Shown: one piece after another, positions 11,426 through 22,339 of the stretch
How positions within the stretch are numbered: position 1 is the first letter of the stretch
How the letters are laid out: each line of letters opens with the position of its first letter
Assembly: GCF_932294415.1 (NCBI RefSeq)
Contig: NC_065538.1
Location: 45,050,843 to 45,114,842, forward strand
Direction of reading: 5' to 3'
DNA from: Quercus robur
Lineage: Eukaryota > Streptophyta > Magnoliopsida > Fagales > Fagaceae
Length of the DNA stretch: 64,000 bases
Notes under the pieces: generated by a model
What the model saw: only the letters and a program-made list of their open reading frames with translations
What the model was told of the DNA's origin: nothing
Databases searched by the model: none
Position numbers and translations under genes: made by a program

Positions 11426-12965
11426 ACTTTGATATTTATTATAACGATACGAGATTAACTCCCTTGATTTTGTACCCCTTACGACTCGGGCCCCTGTTCT
11501 CCAATGATGTTGGAATTCTAAAGCCCAAGGTTGGTTTAAGGCCCAATCGAATAGAAATTGACTTGAGGAAGTGTTTTTGAAAAAATATAACTCTTTTTGG
11601 ACTAATTAAGCTTTTGCTTTTTTTAAATAAAGACCATAGAAACCTTAGGGCATGCGTACGCATACAGGCGTATGCGCACGCATGCTTAAGCTCTACATGC
11701 GCATGCTTCATGCATGCGTATGCATACATGGGCATGTGTGTGCATCTAGAAACTAGAAAGGAAAGGTTTTCTGCATTAAAACTTAGTTTGGAATGAAACT
11801 CACATCGTTTGGGAGCCGGCCCAAACCCCTATTTTTGACTATATAAAGCTTGATATGGTATATTTTCAAAGAAAGATGAATGCTGGTGGTAAAACACATA
11901 AGATTCACTAGAAAATAATGAATCAAAGGCCGAGTTTTTCACAAAACATCCTCAAGTCAAATTTTGTTTGATTGAGACATATTTAGGTCTTGATCTTCGA
12001 GTTTCAAAGGTTTACAAACTGATTTTGGTTTGGTTGTGACTAAATTGACTAAAAGGAACGGTCAAAATTAAGCTAAGGAACTTTTTGTTTGGAGGTAAAG
12101 GTTCTAGCTTCATCTTTGTTTTCCTCTTGTTTTAGTTCTTGTTTTATATGTTTTATTTGCTTTATATGTGCTTTGACATGCCTGTTTAGTTTAGGTTTAT
12201 TTTTCTTTTCTGTTTTAAGCATGCTAGGTTGTTAGGTTTTAGCTTCTGCTTGTTTAGTGTTCCTATTTTTTGGGTTAGGGTTTAGGGCATGTATGCGCGC
12301 ACATGCTTATTGCATGCATACGCATACTCGAAGTATGCGTATGCATATAGTTAGGTTGTGCACATAGGCCCTATGTATGCACACGCATACTCATGCCTAG
12401 AAGCCACCCTAATTCAAACCTTGTTACTTCTGTTTCCTTGTTTTATTTATGTAATATGCTTCTGTCCTAAGTTGGTATCCATGCTTATAAGTTTTTGCTT
12501 CCATGCTTTGCTTTGTTTGTTTGTTTTTTTTATGTTAGTAGGGTTTTGATTTGATTGTTAACTATGAACATGCATTGATGCATAGGTGCTGTGATGCAGT
12601 GAGGTAAGCAAGGTAAGTCATGCATTCACGTGAACATGCATTGATTTGAATATGGCCTTGTTTCGTTTGATGAACACAAACATGTTTTGTTGAATGACAT
12701 GTCTTTGATGTTTAGATGCAATAATATGCTTGTATGATTCTACCTTATGGTGTTTCTACCCGTGGATATGTTTGTTTAATGCCATGATAGATGAATGATT
12801 AAACCATGGAACACAATGAGTGAAAACCGAGCCACGGGTCAAGTGGGGTTGAATGTCTAACACCTTCCCACCCCCATGCCTAAACTCCAGACATATGCTT
12901 TGGTAATAGATCAGTTCTTCCACGAATGGCACTAATATATGGTTTCTAGACTTAATTTAGGCGGC
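11426..12965 (+). mobile_element. probable Ogre/Tat-like LTR remnant
   Basis: A TATA box (TATATAA, 11840-11846) lies in the middle. Near 12838-12970 there is 'GAATGTCTAACACCTTCCC' followed by GGCGACTCCA (12962-12971). Such a GGCGACTCC primer-binding-like site just after the LTR is typical of Ogre-type elements. Two blocks of alternating purine-pyrimidine sequence lie inside (11650-11685, 12287-12346). No coding region follows, so it is a remnant; ends are approximate. Confidence 0.4.
12314..12346. repeat. perfect 15-bp stem, 3-nt loop inverted repeat
   Basis: 12314-12328 pairs exactly with 12332-12346 around CGA. The arms (ATGCATACGCATACT) are largely alternating purine-pyrimidine. Confidence 0.85.
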
Positions 12966-13070
12966 GACTCCATTTCTCCGCCATGGTCCACCTTAAGTTA
13001 AGGCGTACTCACCCATTGCGAGGATGACACCACCCGTTGCGGGCACTTGCGCCCACAATGGTACAACAAG

Positions 13071-14353
13071 ATAATTTAGGCCAATAAGTGTAACTAACGG
13101 TAAGAAACACTAACATGACTATAGTCTTATTAATTTTCATATAAGCAATGCAGGTTATAATGCATGCATGACCTGCACTACATGAAACACTAAAAAAGAG
13201 GCCACCATTACAAGCTTCCAATATTTCTGAACCACAATTAGCAAATTAAAATGGGTCCTAGATATATACCGAGCCTAACATTTACTCCTACCATAGGTAG
13301 CACTTCAATAATTTCAATAAGAAGAACGTATATGATGCAGACATGGCAAATTAATTTGCTACTACATAAATTTGTCTATTCAAGATTTTATTTTATGGAA
13401 TCTACGTATAAAATCCAATTGAAGTAAGAGTCACGTGATTCTAAAAGTAAAAGTTGGGTTTGCATTTAATAAAATTTGGTCAATTTTGTATTCAAGGATA
13501 AAACTATAATTTTTGCAATCTCTGCAAATTAAGGGTATTTTGATAATTTGGTTAAGTCTAAAATTTTATAGGATGTCCCAAGTATCTTAGAATTTATTTT
13601 CTTTTGAGTCCAAATTAGTTTTTAATTAGTTATTACTACCTTATTAGGTTTTTCAGTTTACTAGTCAAATTAGGAATCCTAACACTACAAGAAAGAGTTA
13701 TCATATATATTTATGTTCAATATATTTGAAAAATATAGATGTAGTTGATTAATAAAATATTTAGTGTTTAAGTATTGAGACACATTGGCCTTAATTTTCC
13801 CCCCCTCCCTTTCTCTTCTCTCTATCCTTTATCTCTTTCTTGTGGTATTGTTCATAGATAATGTTCATACAGCCCTTGAACACTAAATTTCTCGATTCTC
13901 CTTCTTTCTTAGAACCCCAAGTCAAGTCCTTCCTCTTATTGATCAAAAATTTGAAAACCCCATGTTCCTCTCTATCAAATAGCCATAAAATATATATATA
14001 AAAATAAATAAATTAAAAAAAAAAATCTTCAAACCCTAGCAAATTTTGAGCCCTAACCCTTTTTTTTTTTTTACAATTCTAAACCCTAGATCCACAAAAC
14101 ATCCTAAACCTTAAACACCTCAAATTCTCCAAATTTGATAGCCTTCTTGAGGTGGAAGAAAGTGTACAACACACCTATTTTCTTTAATGGCTTGGAATTT
14201 GGTGAAACAATAATTATGGTTTCCATAATATTATATTATGATTTATTTATTGCCAATAATTGACACCTAGTTGACAGCAAGTGATTAATTTTTTACTTTT
14301 AATTGGCTAGTATCCACAAACTCTTTCAAGATAAGCATCAGATTCTTAAAAAT
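13071..14353. other. AT-rich intergenic DNA
   Basis: No gene seen. CACTACAAGAAA at 13683-13694 matches the usual end of CACTA (En/Spm) elements. A possible weak partner is TTTCTTGTGGT near 13838, in a CT-rich tract. Confidence 0.5.
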
Positions 14354-15998
14354 TGATTTGCAATTGATCTAATAGTTAAAAAAATAGCATTAAATGCTAA
14401 TTGACTTACAACTCATTTACTTAATTAATAGCAATTTTGTTTCTTTCTCCTTATTTATTATTTAAAACCTTTTACATATACTCCTTTTTTTGCCAATGAC
14501 TTTACAAATATATTTGCAATACTTTTTTTTTTTTTTTTTGGTTGAGTTTGTACTACTCCATACTCTTAGAGAAATGATATGTCTACAATATTTTTACAAC
14601 AAATCATAAGTGGCAGGTTGTTACTGGTTGTTATTGTTAGGGCAAAAAAGTAATATTAGTGTTAATTTCAAATTTGAACTAATAACAACTAACTATCTGT
14701 GATTTGTTGTAAAAATTTTGTAGATGTAGAATCTCTCATACTCTTATAGTCTTATCAATTGTAAATATATATCTTGTCCCCTTAAAAATAAATAAATGGC
14801 TAAGTGTTGTTTAATGAGGTTTTAAATAATAAGTTTCTCAAATAATAATTAACACATATACTTTGCAATTCTCTCTTCTTCTTTTTTGGGTGTGCCTGAG
14901 TCTGTAATACTCATGTCATTTTCTTTTCTTCTTTAAGCCGGTAATACTCTATTAATTGTGAATATTTTCTTTGCCTTCTTAAAATAAAATAAAAAAATAA
15001 AATTGCTGGGTAATATAATTGTAAGCATATATCCACGAAGAAATCTTTTTATTAATTAATTTTGGCTTTTCAAAGCTCAAACGGACGAAACATTGGCCGT
15101 GTCTACCATGCACAACTTTTAAAAATTGGCAACATGCCAACACATGATATATGTACATTTGCATGATATTTATATTATTCAACTTTCTTAATCCAATAAG
15201 ACATCCTAACATGTCCAATTTTTATAATAATAATAAGAAGAAGAAGAATCATCCTTGCTTAGCCACCAAGTTTTTATCTAACCTCATAAAAGTAAACCCA
15301 TTAGAATATTATCATAAGATTTTTCTTGAGGATGACAAAATTAAGAAACAAGTTTGGAAGAAGAAATTAAAATAATTGAAGGCCCACAAATGGCAATTAA
15401 TATCATATTTGCTCTCACTTGTTTGTATATCATCTATGTGATAAGACTATAAGAGTATGACCGGCTTAAAGTTAGACCCTTTTGGATATACACTACTGTA
15501 AGTTTTAAAAAAAAACATTTCTCCCCTCTGCCTGTGTGTGTATGTTAAAAAATACTTAGTATTCTCAAAAGAAAAAATAGTGGGTTAATCCCACATTAGA
15601 AAATGAGTATGAGTTAAAGAGGTTTAAAGCCTGTACTGTGTATCCAAGAATTAGACCCTTTTGGATATACACCATTGTAAATTTCTTCAAAAAACTTTCT
15701 CTCCTCTTCCTGTGTGTGTGTGTTGAAAAATACTTAGTATTCTATAAAAAAAAATTAAAAAAAAAGTATGACCGGCTTAAAAGAAGAAAAAAAAAAAAAG
15801 AGTAGTATGAACTCAACCAAAAAAAAAAGTATTGCAAATATATTTGTAAAGTCATTGGCAAAAAAAGGAATTTATGTAAAAGGTTTTAAATAATAAATAA
15901 GGAGAGAGAAATAAAATTTCTATTAATTAAGTGAATAAGGTATAAGTCAATTAGCATTTAATACTATTTTTTTAACCATTAAATCAATTACAAATCTA
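14354..15998. repeat. large inverted repeat with about 200-bp arms
   Basis: 14354-14559 is the imperfect reverse complement of 15799-15998. Shared parts include the run GCCAATGACTTTACAAATAT and GGTTGAGTT next to a T run. The 1.24-kb spacer holds a MULE-type MITE and two duplicated stretches (15466-15555 and 15651-15744, both with CTTTTGGATATACAC). Confidence 0.6.
14568..14736. mobile_element. MULE-type MITE with perfect 9-bp target duplication
   Basis: It starts AGAGAAATGATATGTCTACA and ends as the inverse (TGTAGATGTAGAATCTCT), both followed inward by TTTTTACAACAAATCA. The flanks are CATACTCTT at 14559-14567 and 14737-14745. A 9-bp duplication is typical of Mutator-like transposition. A diverged relative lies near 50195-50377. 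Confidence 0.85.
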
Positions 15999-16002
15999 CG
16001 GT

Positions 16003-16162
16003 TACTACCGCACATCCTTGATGCGATGGTCACTCCACAGGTATAAGTACTTATGGGGTGTGGAGGGTAAGGGCCGGGGTTCAAGTCTCCAAGAGAGAGC
16101 TTCACACACATATACACTCTAGATTAGGCTAAAGTAGAATTCTATCTTGTATTAAAAAAAAA
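16003..16162 (+). mobile_element. tRNA-derived SINE
   Basis: It is flanked by a 16-bp direct repeat with one mismatch (15987-16002 and 16163-16178, ATTACAAATCTACGGT). An internal Pol III B box GGTTCAAGTCT is at 16078-16088, with a plausible A box 50 bp upstream. It ends in an A run. It is not a tRNA gene because no cloverleaf or anticodon arm is present. Confidence 0.85.
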
Positions 16163-16229
16163 ATTACAAATTTACGGTCTACAAATAGTGTAACTCTTGT
16201 CAAGTTACACCAGGTCTAACTTGAACTTA

Positions 16230-16230
<1 letters not shown>

Positions 16231-16264
<34 letters not shown>
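16231..16264. repeat. (CT)n(AT)n microsatellite
   Basis: CT units run directly into AT units. Confidence 0.9.
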
Positions 16265-16365
16265 GAACTTGACTTTGATTTATGTGATTCCAAATGAACT
16301 TCTTAATAACCTGGACTAAGTTCTTCATAAGTAGGCTGAATCCTCATTAAAAAGAAGGTAATTAA

Positions 16366-17221
16366 GGCTGTGTTTGGTTCCCGTAAAATATTTTCAAGTG
16401 TTTGGTTGCATTACGAAAATTGTTGTAGAAAATATTTTCATGTGTTTGGTTCTATTTTGAAAATGCTATTTTCTTACAAATTTTTCACATTTTCTCAGCA
16501 TCCAAACAAATTTTATTACAGAAAATTTCAAAATCACAGCCAAATCCCAATCCACAGAACAAATCACAGCCAAATACCCATCACTTGCAACCACCAACAA
16601 CAACCCACAACCACCGAAATTTATACCCACCACCGAAACAACACCACACACCACTGAAACTCCAATTGAACCCACGGCAGCAAACTTCGGCAATCAAAAG
16701 CCACAACCAACGACAAGCAAGCAATACCCACCACCACAAAATAGGAAAACCACCAAAACACCACCACTCACACCACCACAACAACAACAAAAATCAAAAT
16801 CACAGAGAGAGAGAGATTGGTTCATGGGTTTCCGGCGAAGTCGAAGGCTCTGGGTCGCTGGCGAAGTCGAAGGCTCGTGGGTCGAAGATCGGTGGGTCGA
16901 AGGCTCTGGGTTCGTGGCGTGATCTAGGCTCTGGGTTTTCCGGCGAAGTCGAAGATTGGTTCGTGGGTTCGTGGTGCGAAATCTCTGGGTCGCCGGCTAA
17001 GTCGAAGGCTCGTGGGTCGCCAGCGATGGGCTCTCTCTCTCTCTCTCTGTTTTCCGGAAAATGATATTTGAAGGTAAAATAAAAACGGAAATCATTTTAC
17101 ACCCAACACTAAGGTCAACTGAAAAGCATTTCTGGAAGAGCCTATTTTCAAAGCCAACCAAACAGCCTATTTTACGGAAAATGATTTCCTGAAACCATTT
17201 ACACCCAAAACAAACGGACCC
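16366..17221. mobile_element. PIF/Harbinger (Tourist-like) nonautonomous element
   Basis: The ends are GGCTGTGTTTGGTT and the inverse of GGGTCCGTTTGTTTTG. The flanks are TAA (16363-16365) and TAA (17222-17224), the 3-bp target duplication of the superfamily. The interior has CACCA-rich DNA and a minisatellite of GTCGAAGGCTC / GGGTCG words (about 16830-17030). The open frame through it is a low-complexity artefact. Confidence 0.8.
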
Positions 17222-17596
17222 TAAGATAAGGATAGGGCTGAGTAAACGAAGGTTAATCGGCAATGAGTTTTCATTAACAGAAGCCGATTGACGAACTGAA
17301 TTTGGAGAAATATTAGGTCCCTTTTTTCTGGCTTTCATGGCTTTTGTTTTATCTCTATTGTACAGAGTTGGGTGGAGCCACTTTTCTAGTTTTCTTTGCG
17401 AATTCGATAACCAAGTACTGTTTTGCGACAAATGATGAGATCAATTTTTGATGTCTTCTCTTGCTTTCCCCCTCATTTTTGGTTACTTCTCCATTAATTG
17501 CTTATTCTTTTAGTCATACACTCATACATTCTCTATTTAATCAATAGGCTTGCTTATCCATCAGTCTCAGTTTTTTTAATAACTTCATTGTCCATA

Positions 17597-17716
17597 GTGA
17601 TACAAGCAAAATACTAATGCATTTAAATAAGATAGAGTGATACAAGCAAAATATTAATGCATTTAAATAAGATAGAGTGATACAAGCAAAATATTAATGC
17701 ATTTTTAAATAAGAGG
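17597..17716. repeat. 40-bp tandem repeat, three units
   Basis: Units begin GTGATACAAGCAAAATA at 17597, 17637 and 17677, nearly identical; the third diverges at its end. Confidence 0.9.
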
Positions 17717-18088
17717 GAGATTTCTTTTTTATATAATTCAATTGTCAAAATAATAGAATATTGGAAAAATACACAAAATCCCAAATATGTGAGAGGTGAA
17801 AACAAATTGAAAAATAACACAACACACAAGGCAAACATATGACACAAGAAATTATGTGGTTCAGCCATTTGTTTGCGATCATAAAGTTGCAGTGATTTTA
17901 AAAATACAAGATGTGGTACTATAGTCTTTCCCTCTCAAACAATAGGATCAACCATAATCTAAAATAACTGTATATATATTCCACACAAAGAATTCACAAT
18001 AGGCTAAAAATATTTCCCAGGGGCTCAGTATGATGACTTACAATTAATCTAAACCTATCCCTAAGTATTTAGAGCATATTATCACACA

Positions 18089-19430
18089 AAGGGGCGGAGC
18101 CGGCCGCGCCGGGGGGGGGGGGGGGTGTTGAAATGGCCCCTGACTCCTCTAAAATGCCCTGATACCTACTATATGATGTGTATTTTTTTGAAACTTAAAT
18201 GATGTGTATTTAAGTAGAAAAGGCACTCCTACTATTATACAACAGCCCTGACACCGAAAAGAAAAAAAAAAATCTCCTCAATTCTCTCACTTTCACCTAT
18301 TTTACTATTCTTAAATAGTATTTATTTCCAATAGTCTTGATCTTGTCCCATCCATTCTAATATTTACCTATTTTACTATTCTTAAATAGTATTTATTTCA
18401 ACTAGTCTTTGATCTTGTCACATCCATTCTATTATTACAGTACTTTTCTTCCTTGTTCTAATTTTTCTTTACTTTTCTTATTATAATTATAATGCTATAC
18501 ACATAATATTTTTTATAATAAATTTTACAATTATAAAAATAATTAATTATAAAGGATAAACAACTTACGTTAATCAACCCACTACCTTATTTCCTTTACA
18601 AGTCATAGTCCACCGTGACTCCTCTAAAAAATGCATTGATACCTACCATATGATGTATATTTAAGTAGAAAAAGCACTCCTACTATTATAAAACAGCCTG
18701 ACACCAAAAAGAAAGAAAAGAAAAAAAAGCTACTCAATTATCTAACACAATCACACTTTCACCTATTTTACTATTCTTAAGTAGTATTTATTTCCAACAG
18801 TCTTGATCTTGTCCCATCCATTCTACTATTTACCGATTTTACTATTCTTAAATAGTATTTATTTCAAATATTCTTTGATCTTGTCCCATCCATTCTACCA
18901 TTCACAATACTTTTCTTCCCTGTTCTAATTTTTCTTTTCTTTTCTTATTATAATTATAATTCTATACACATAATATTTTTTACAATAAATTTTACAATTG
19001 TAAAAATAGTTAATTGTAAAGGGTGAACAACTTACATTAATAAACCCACTACTTTATTTCCTTCCCAAGTCCTAGTCCACTATTTTAACAATTATAAAAT
19101 TTATTATGAAAAAATTGTTTTTGTATGACAATTCAATTAGTATGTTCTATAGTTAACTTTTGTAGATTGATTTATTTTTTTAATTTATTTTAAACAATCA
19201 AATTATGTCTAAATTATATATATTTAAATTAATTTCTCACTTTGATTGTTAGTAACTATGATTGATTATTTTTGTTTCTTTGTTTTAATAATATGAAATA
19301 TATACTTGTAGTTACAATTGTCTATTTATTTTGTTTTTATTATCTATTAATATTTTTAGATTACTTTTGTTTTTAGTATTTTTTTTTTCAATCTTACCCC
19401 CTCTAAACTCAAATTTTGGCTCCACCACTG
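18089..19430. mobile_element. nonautonomous DNA element with internal tandem duplication
   Basis: The left end has GGGGCGGAGCC and the right end has the inverse, GGCTCCACCACTG. The flanks are ATCACACA (18081-18088) and ATCACGCA (19431-19438), an 8-bp duplication with one mismatch, which suggests hAT. Inside are a run of 15 G (18111-18125) and a two-unit tandem duplication (18141-18615, 18616-19080). Confidence 0.55.
18141..19080. repeat. two tandem units of about 470 bp
   Basis: Both units start TGACTCCTCTAAAA and share the order AAGTAGAAA-GCACTCCTACTATTATA, then CAGCC, then two copies of TTTACTATTCTTAA, then AAGTC-TAGTCCAC. Confidence 0.9.
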
Positions 19431-19576
19431 ATCACGCATCTTAATTAAGCATATGATATGTGTAATTAGCTTTCTTCAACCATTAAGCATGTGCCTAATA
19501 GAAGGGGACAACACCACTGTGATAAAGACCATTATGTCATCAGAGATCAATTTGTCTAGGCTAGGACATAGGCTGT

Positions 19577-19828
19577 ATGGTTTTGACTCTACAAACCTGC
19601 TCTTTTAGTTGTGTTAAACGAACGGCTAACTCTGCTGTGCATGCTTTAGCAAAATATGCAAGACAGGTAGATGATGAGGTTGTTTGGTTGGAAGAATCTC
19701 CACCACCCATTCTGGAAGCTTTGTATTTGGATAATGGTTATTTCTTTTTTTTTTTTCGAGAAAAAGATAATAGTTATTTCATGAATGAATGATTATGGTT
19801 TTCACTTCAAAAAAAAAAAAAAAAAAAA
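19577..19828 (+). pseudogene. LINE 3' end (RNase H-like C-terminus and poly-A)
   Basis: The frame at 19577-19792 contains FSCVKRTANSAVHALAKYA and VVWLEESPP, the end of the RNase H-like domain found at the C-terminus of plant LINE reverse transcriptases. A 20-base A run follows at 19809. The rest of the LINE is absent, as expected for a 5'-truncated insertion. Confidence 0.7.
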
Positions 19829-21780
19829 ATCATTCGCATAAATGCTAAACAAGCCTTATTAAAACATTGCTTGTCGCCACGTCAAAATTTATGACATATT
19901 ATTGGACATCTCATTTTCTGATTCATATTGGATCAATAGTTCTCTATCAAAAAAATATATTGGAACAATAGTTCTCAATTTTTATTTTTTTATTCTTGTC
20001 AAAAATCTTGTAACTCAGTGGCATTGACCAATTTTTTTATAGGAAAATCTTGGGTTTTAATTTCTATATTTATTATGAGAGAGAGAGAGAGAGAGAGATC
20101 CTTTACCTTTGGCTTTATTTGTCTTCCCCTTACATGCCATGTGAACAAAGCCAACTTGTAGTGCAAATGGGCCTACAAAAGTAAATTGCTAACAATACTA
20201 GAAACACAACTATTTTCACACCAACAATCAAAATTTTTTAATTTGTATGATTGTGAGTAGTTGATAAAAAGTGGTGAGTTGTACAAATCAATAATGAGCA
20301 GAAAGTATCCATCACTCACAATAGCACAAATCATAAAATTGTAAAATTGAGTGTGTGATTTATATCTAAATTTATTCCTGCCACTTAAATGCAAAATAAG
20401 GAACTTCTATAGACAATAGCAAAAGACAACCTCAAACATGAATGGACTTAGAGGGCATTACTTGAGGGCATTGCCAAAAATCCTTCTAGAAGATCATTAC
20501 AAAGAAGTAACACCCTTGGACTTCATCATAATTTACCTAATCACTACCCAAAATATTAAATAAATGTTAGGCATCTCGAAGACTCGAACGTGATTAGACC
20601 CTAGCAAACTTAAAGGAACGCTGTTATTATCATATTAATTAATTAAATAGTAGAAGAAATAGTCTAATAACTTACATATATGGAAAAAAATGATAAAATT
20701 CAAAACCTAACCTGTCCTTGGCAAAAGCCCTCAATTCCACGTGAGATGGAATTGTATTTGATGACGAGTCTTTTTTTTCTCATGAATCATAATGTCTCTC
20801 TTTTATTCAAACCACGTGAATCCTTCTAGTCATCAATTAGGACTCTTTCTCTTTCTCCACCCAAAAAAAAAAAATCTTAGGATTCTTTGTTAAAGTTTGA
20901 TTCTTCTGATTCTCAAAAAAAAAAAGAAAAAAAAAAGGGTTTGATTCTTCTATTTTTACATTTTTTTGAAAAGTCAAACATAAGGACAGACTGAAGGTAA
21001 TTGTATGTGGGCCCCACTAAATGCAAAAGCAAGATTACGACCGTGATGGGCTCAGATTCAGATAACGTAATAAGTGTTTTTTTTGGGTGCAAAATTCCAA
21101 ACATGTGCGTGCGTGGTCATCGCACTGGAGAAACGTCTGGAACTCGCTTACTATGGTCGAATATGCTGACGTCATCACATTACCACATTATTCTTTGCCA
21201 TTGCATTGGTGGATGAATTGCGAAATTGTCCCTTCATGGGTACAGCAAAAGTTTCAATTTTTATTTTATTTTTTATTAGTCTTACAAATTCCAAAAAAAT
21301 TACTTGCAAGTTAAGTTTTACCTTCAACAATTTTTTTTTTTTTTTTTTTTTCAATAACTCTAAACATTTTCAATCTCGTATATTTTTATGTAGGAGTGTA
21401 CGCTATTTCATTTAGCCCATTAACATGATAAATTTGATTTAATCCAATCCAACATCTCTTGTTTTTTTTGAATTGATGGATATAATGGGTTTCAAAATTA
21501 TTGAAACTTGGGTTTGGTTGGGTTTTATGATGACAATATTTTGAATTCATATAATTTAATTTAATCCTTATTATTAATTATTTGAAAAAAATTAAATTAT
21601 TTTTTGAATTTTGATATTTAGTTTAAATGAAGTTAGAATATTAGACCAAATTGTATAAATTTTTATAACTTATTTGAATAATGAACTTAAATAATAAATA
21701 AAAATTTAATATTTTTATTAAGCCAAACAAAATGGTTAACCGTATCCAATATTTCGACTAGTGTAGTCCATCAATTTCAG
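19829..21780. other. intergenic DNA, no gene seen
   Basis: AT-rich with a (GA)n tract at about 20081-20098 and poly-A/T runs. A possible decayed SINE lies near 20005-20080. Short ORFs at 20913-21415 have no recognisable domain. Confidence 0.55.
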
Positions 21781-21990
21781 GATTTTAGATTAGCCGAAGT
21801 CTCCCATGTGAAGCAACAAGGTAATAGGCCTACACATCTTTTGGCTAAGCATGCCAAAGAAATAGATAGCTTTGATAATCTAACCTAAATAGAAGAAAAT
21901 CCATCGCTAATTGATTCCGTTATTTCTCATGATTTATGAATTTATCTTCTTCTTAATAAAGTTCCAATAGTTTTTCATTAAAAAAAAAAA
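21780..21990 (+). pseudogene. second LINE 3' end fragment
   Basis: Translation between stops gives VSHVKQQGN, HLLAKHAKEID and a tail ending in VISHDL, again the C-terminal RNase H-like region of LINEs. A premature stop interrupts it. An A run follows at about 21980. Confidence 0.6.
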
Positions 21991-22090
21991 AAAAAAGTTC
22001 CAAACTAATGACCCAACTTAACCAAACATGATCCTTATGGGTTGGATTGGTTTTTAATTTCATCTAGTCATTGTTTTGTATGAGAATAGC

Positions 22091-22339
22091 AAAATTACCC
22101 CCAATTAATAAAAAATTGTGATTTAATTTTTCAATTTTCTTTTTTGGTTAGTTTTTGTAATTATATAGCAAAATACCTTATAAATAAAATCATTTTACAA
22201 ATTCCCTAATGATCATGGAGATTAAGTTGTCACATAACATGTTTTATAGTTTCAATCCTTTTATATTTCATGTGCAAAATACTTAATAATGAGTGTCAAT
22301 TTTGGTAAGGATTTGAGTTATCTTCCTTATAACAAAAAC
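22091..22339. repeat. 249-bp direct repeat, left copy
   Basis: Near-identical to 24429-24676. The pair brackets the truncated copia element. Confidence 0.9.

Noticed and set aside
13683-13850. complete CACTA MITE
   Set aside because: Left end CACTACAAGAAA is good, but the right end is only a weak match in CT-rich sequence and no 3-bp duplication is clear.
16003-16162. tRNA gene
   Set aside because: Only the Pol III boxes are present, with a poly-A tail and target duplication; it is a SINE.
16585-17064. 159-residue open frame
   Set aside because: Lies inside a Harbinger-type element; composition is CCA- and GTCGAAGG-driven, with no domain.
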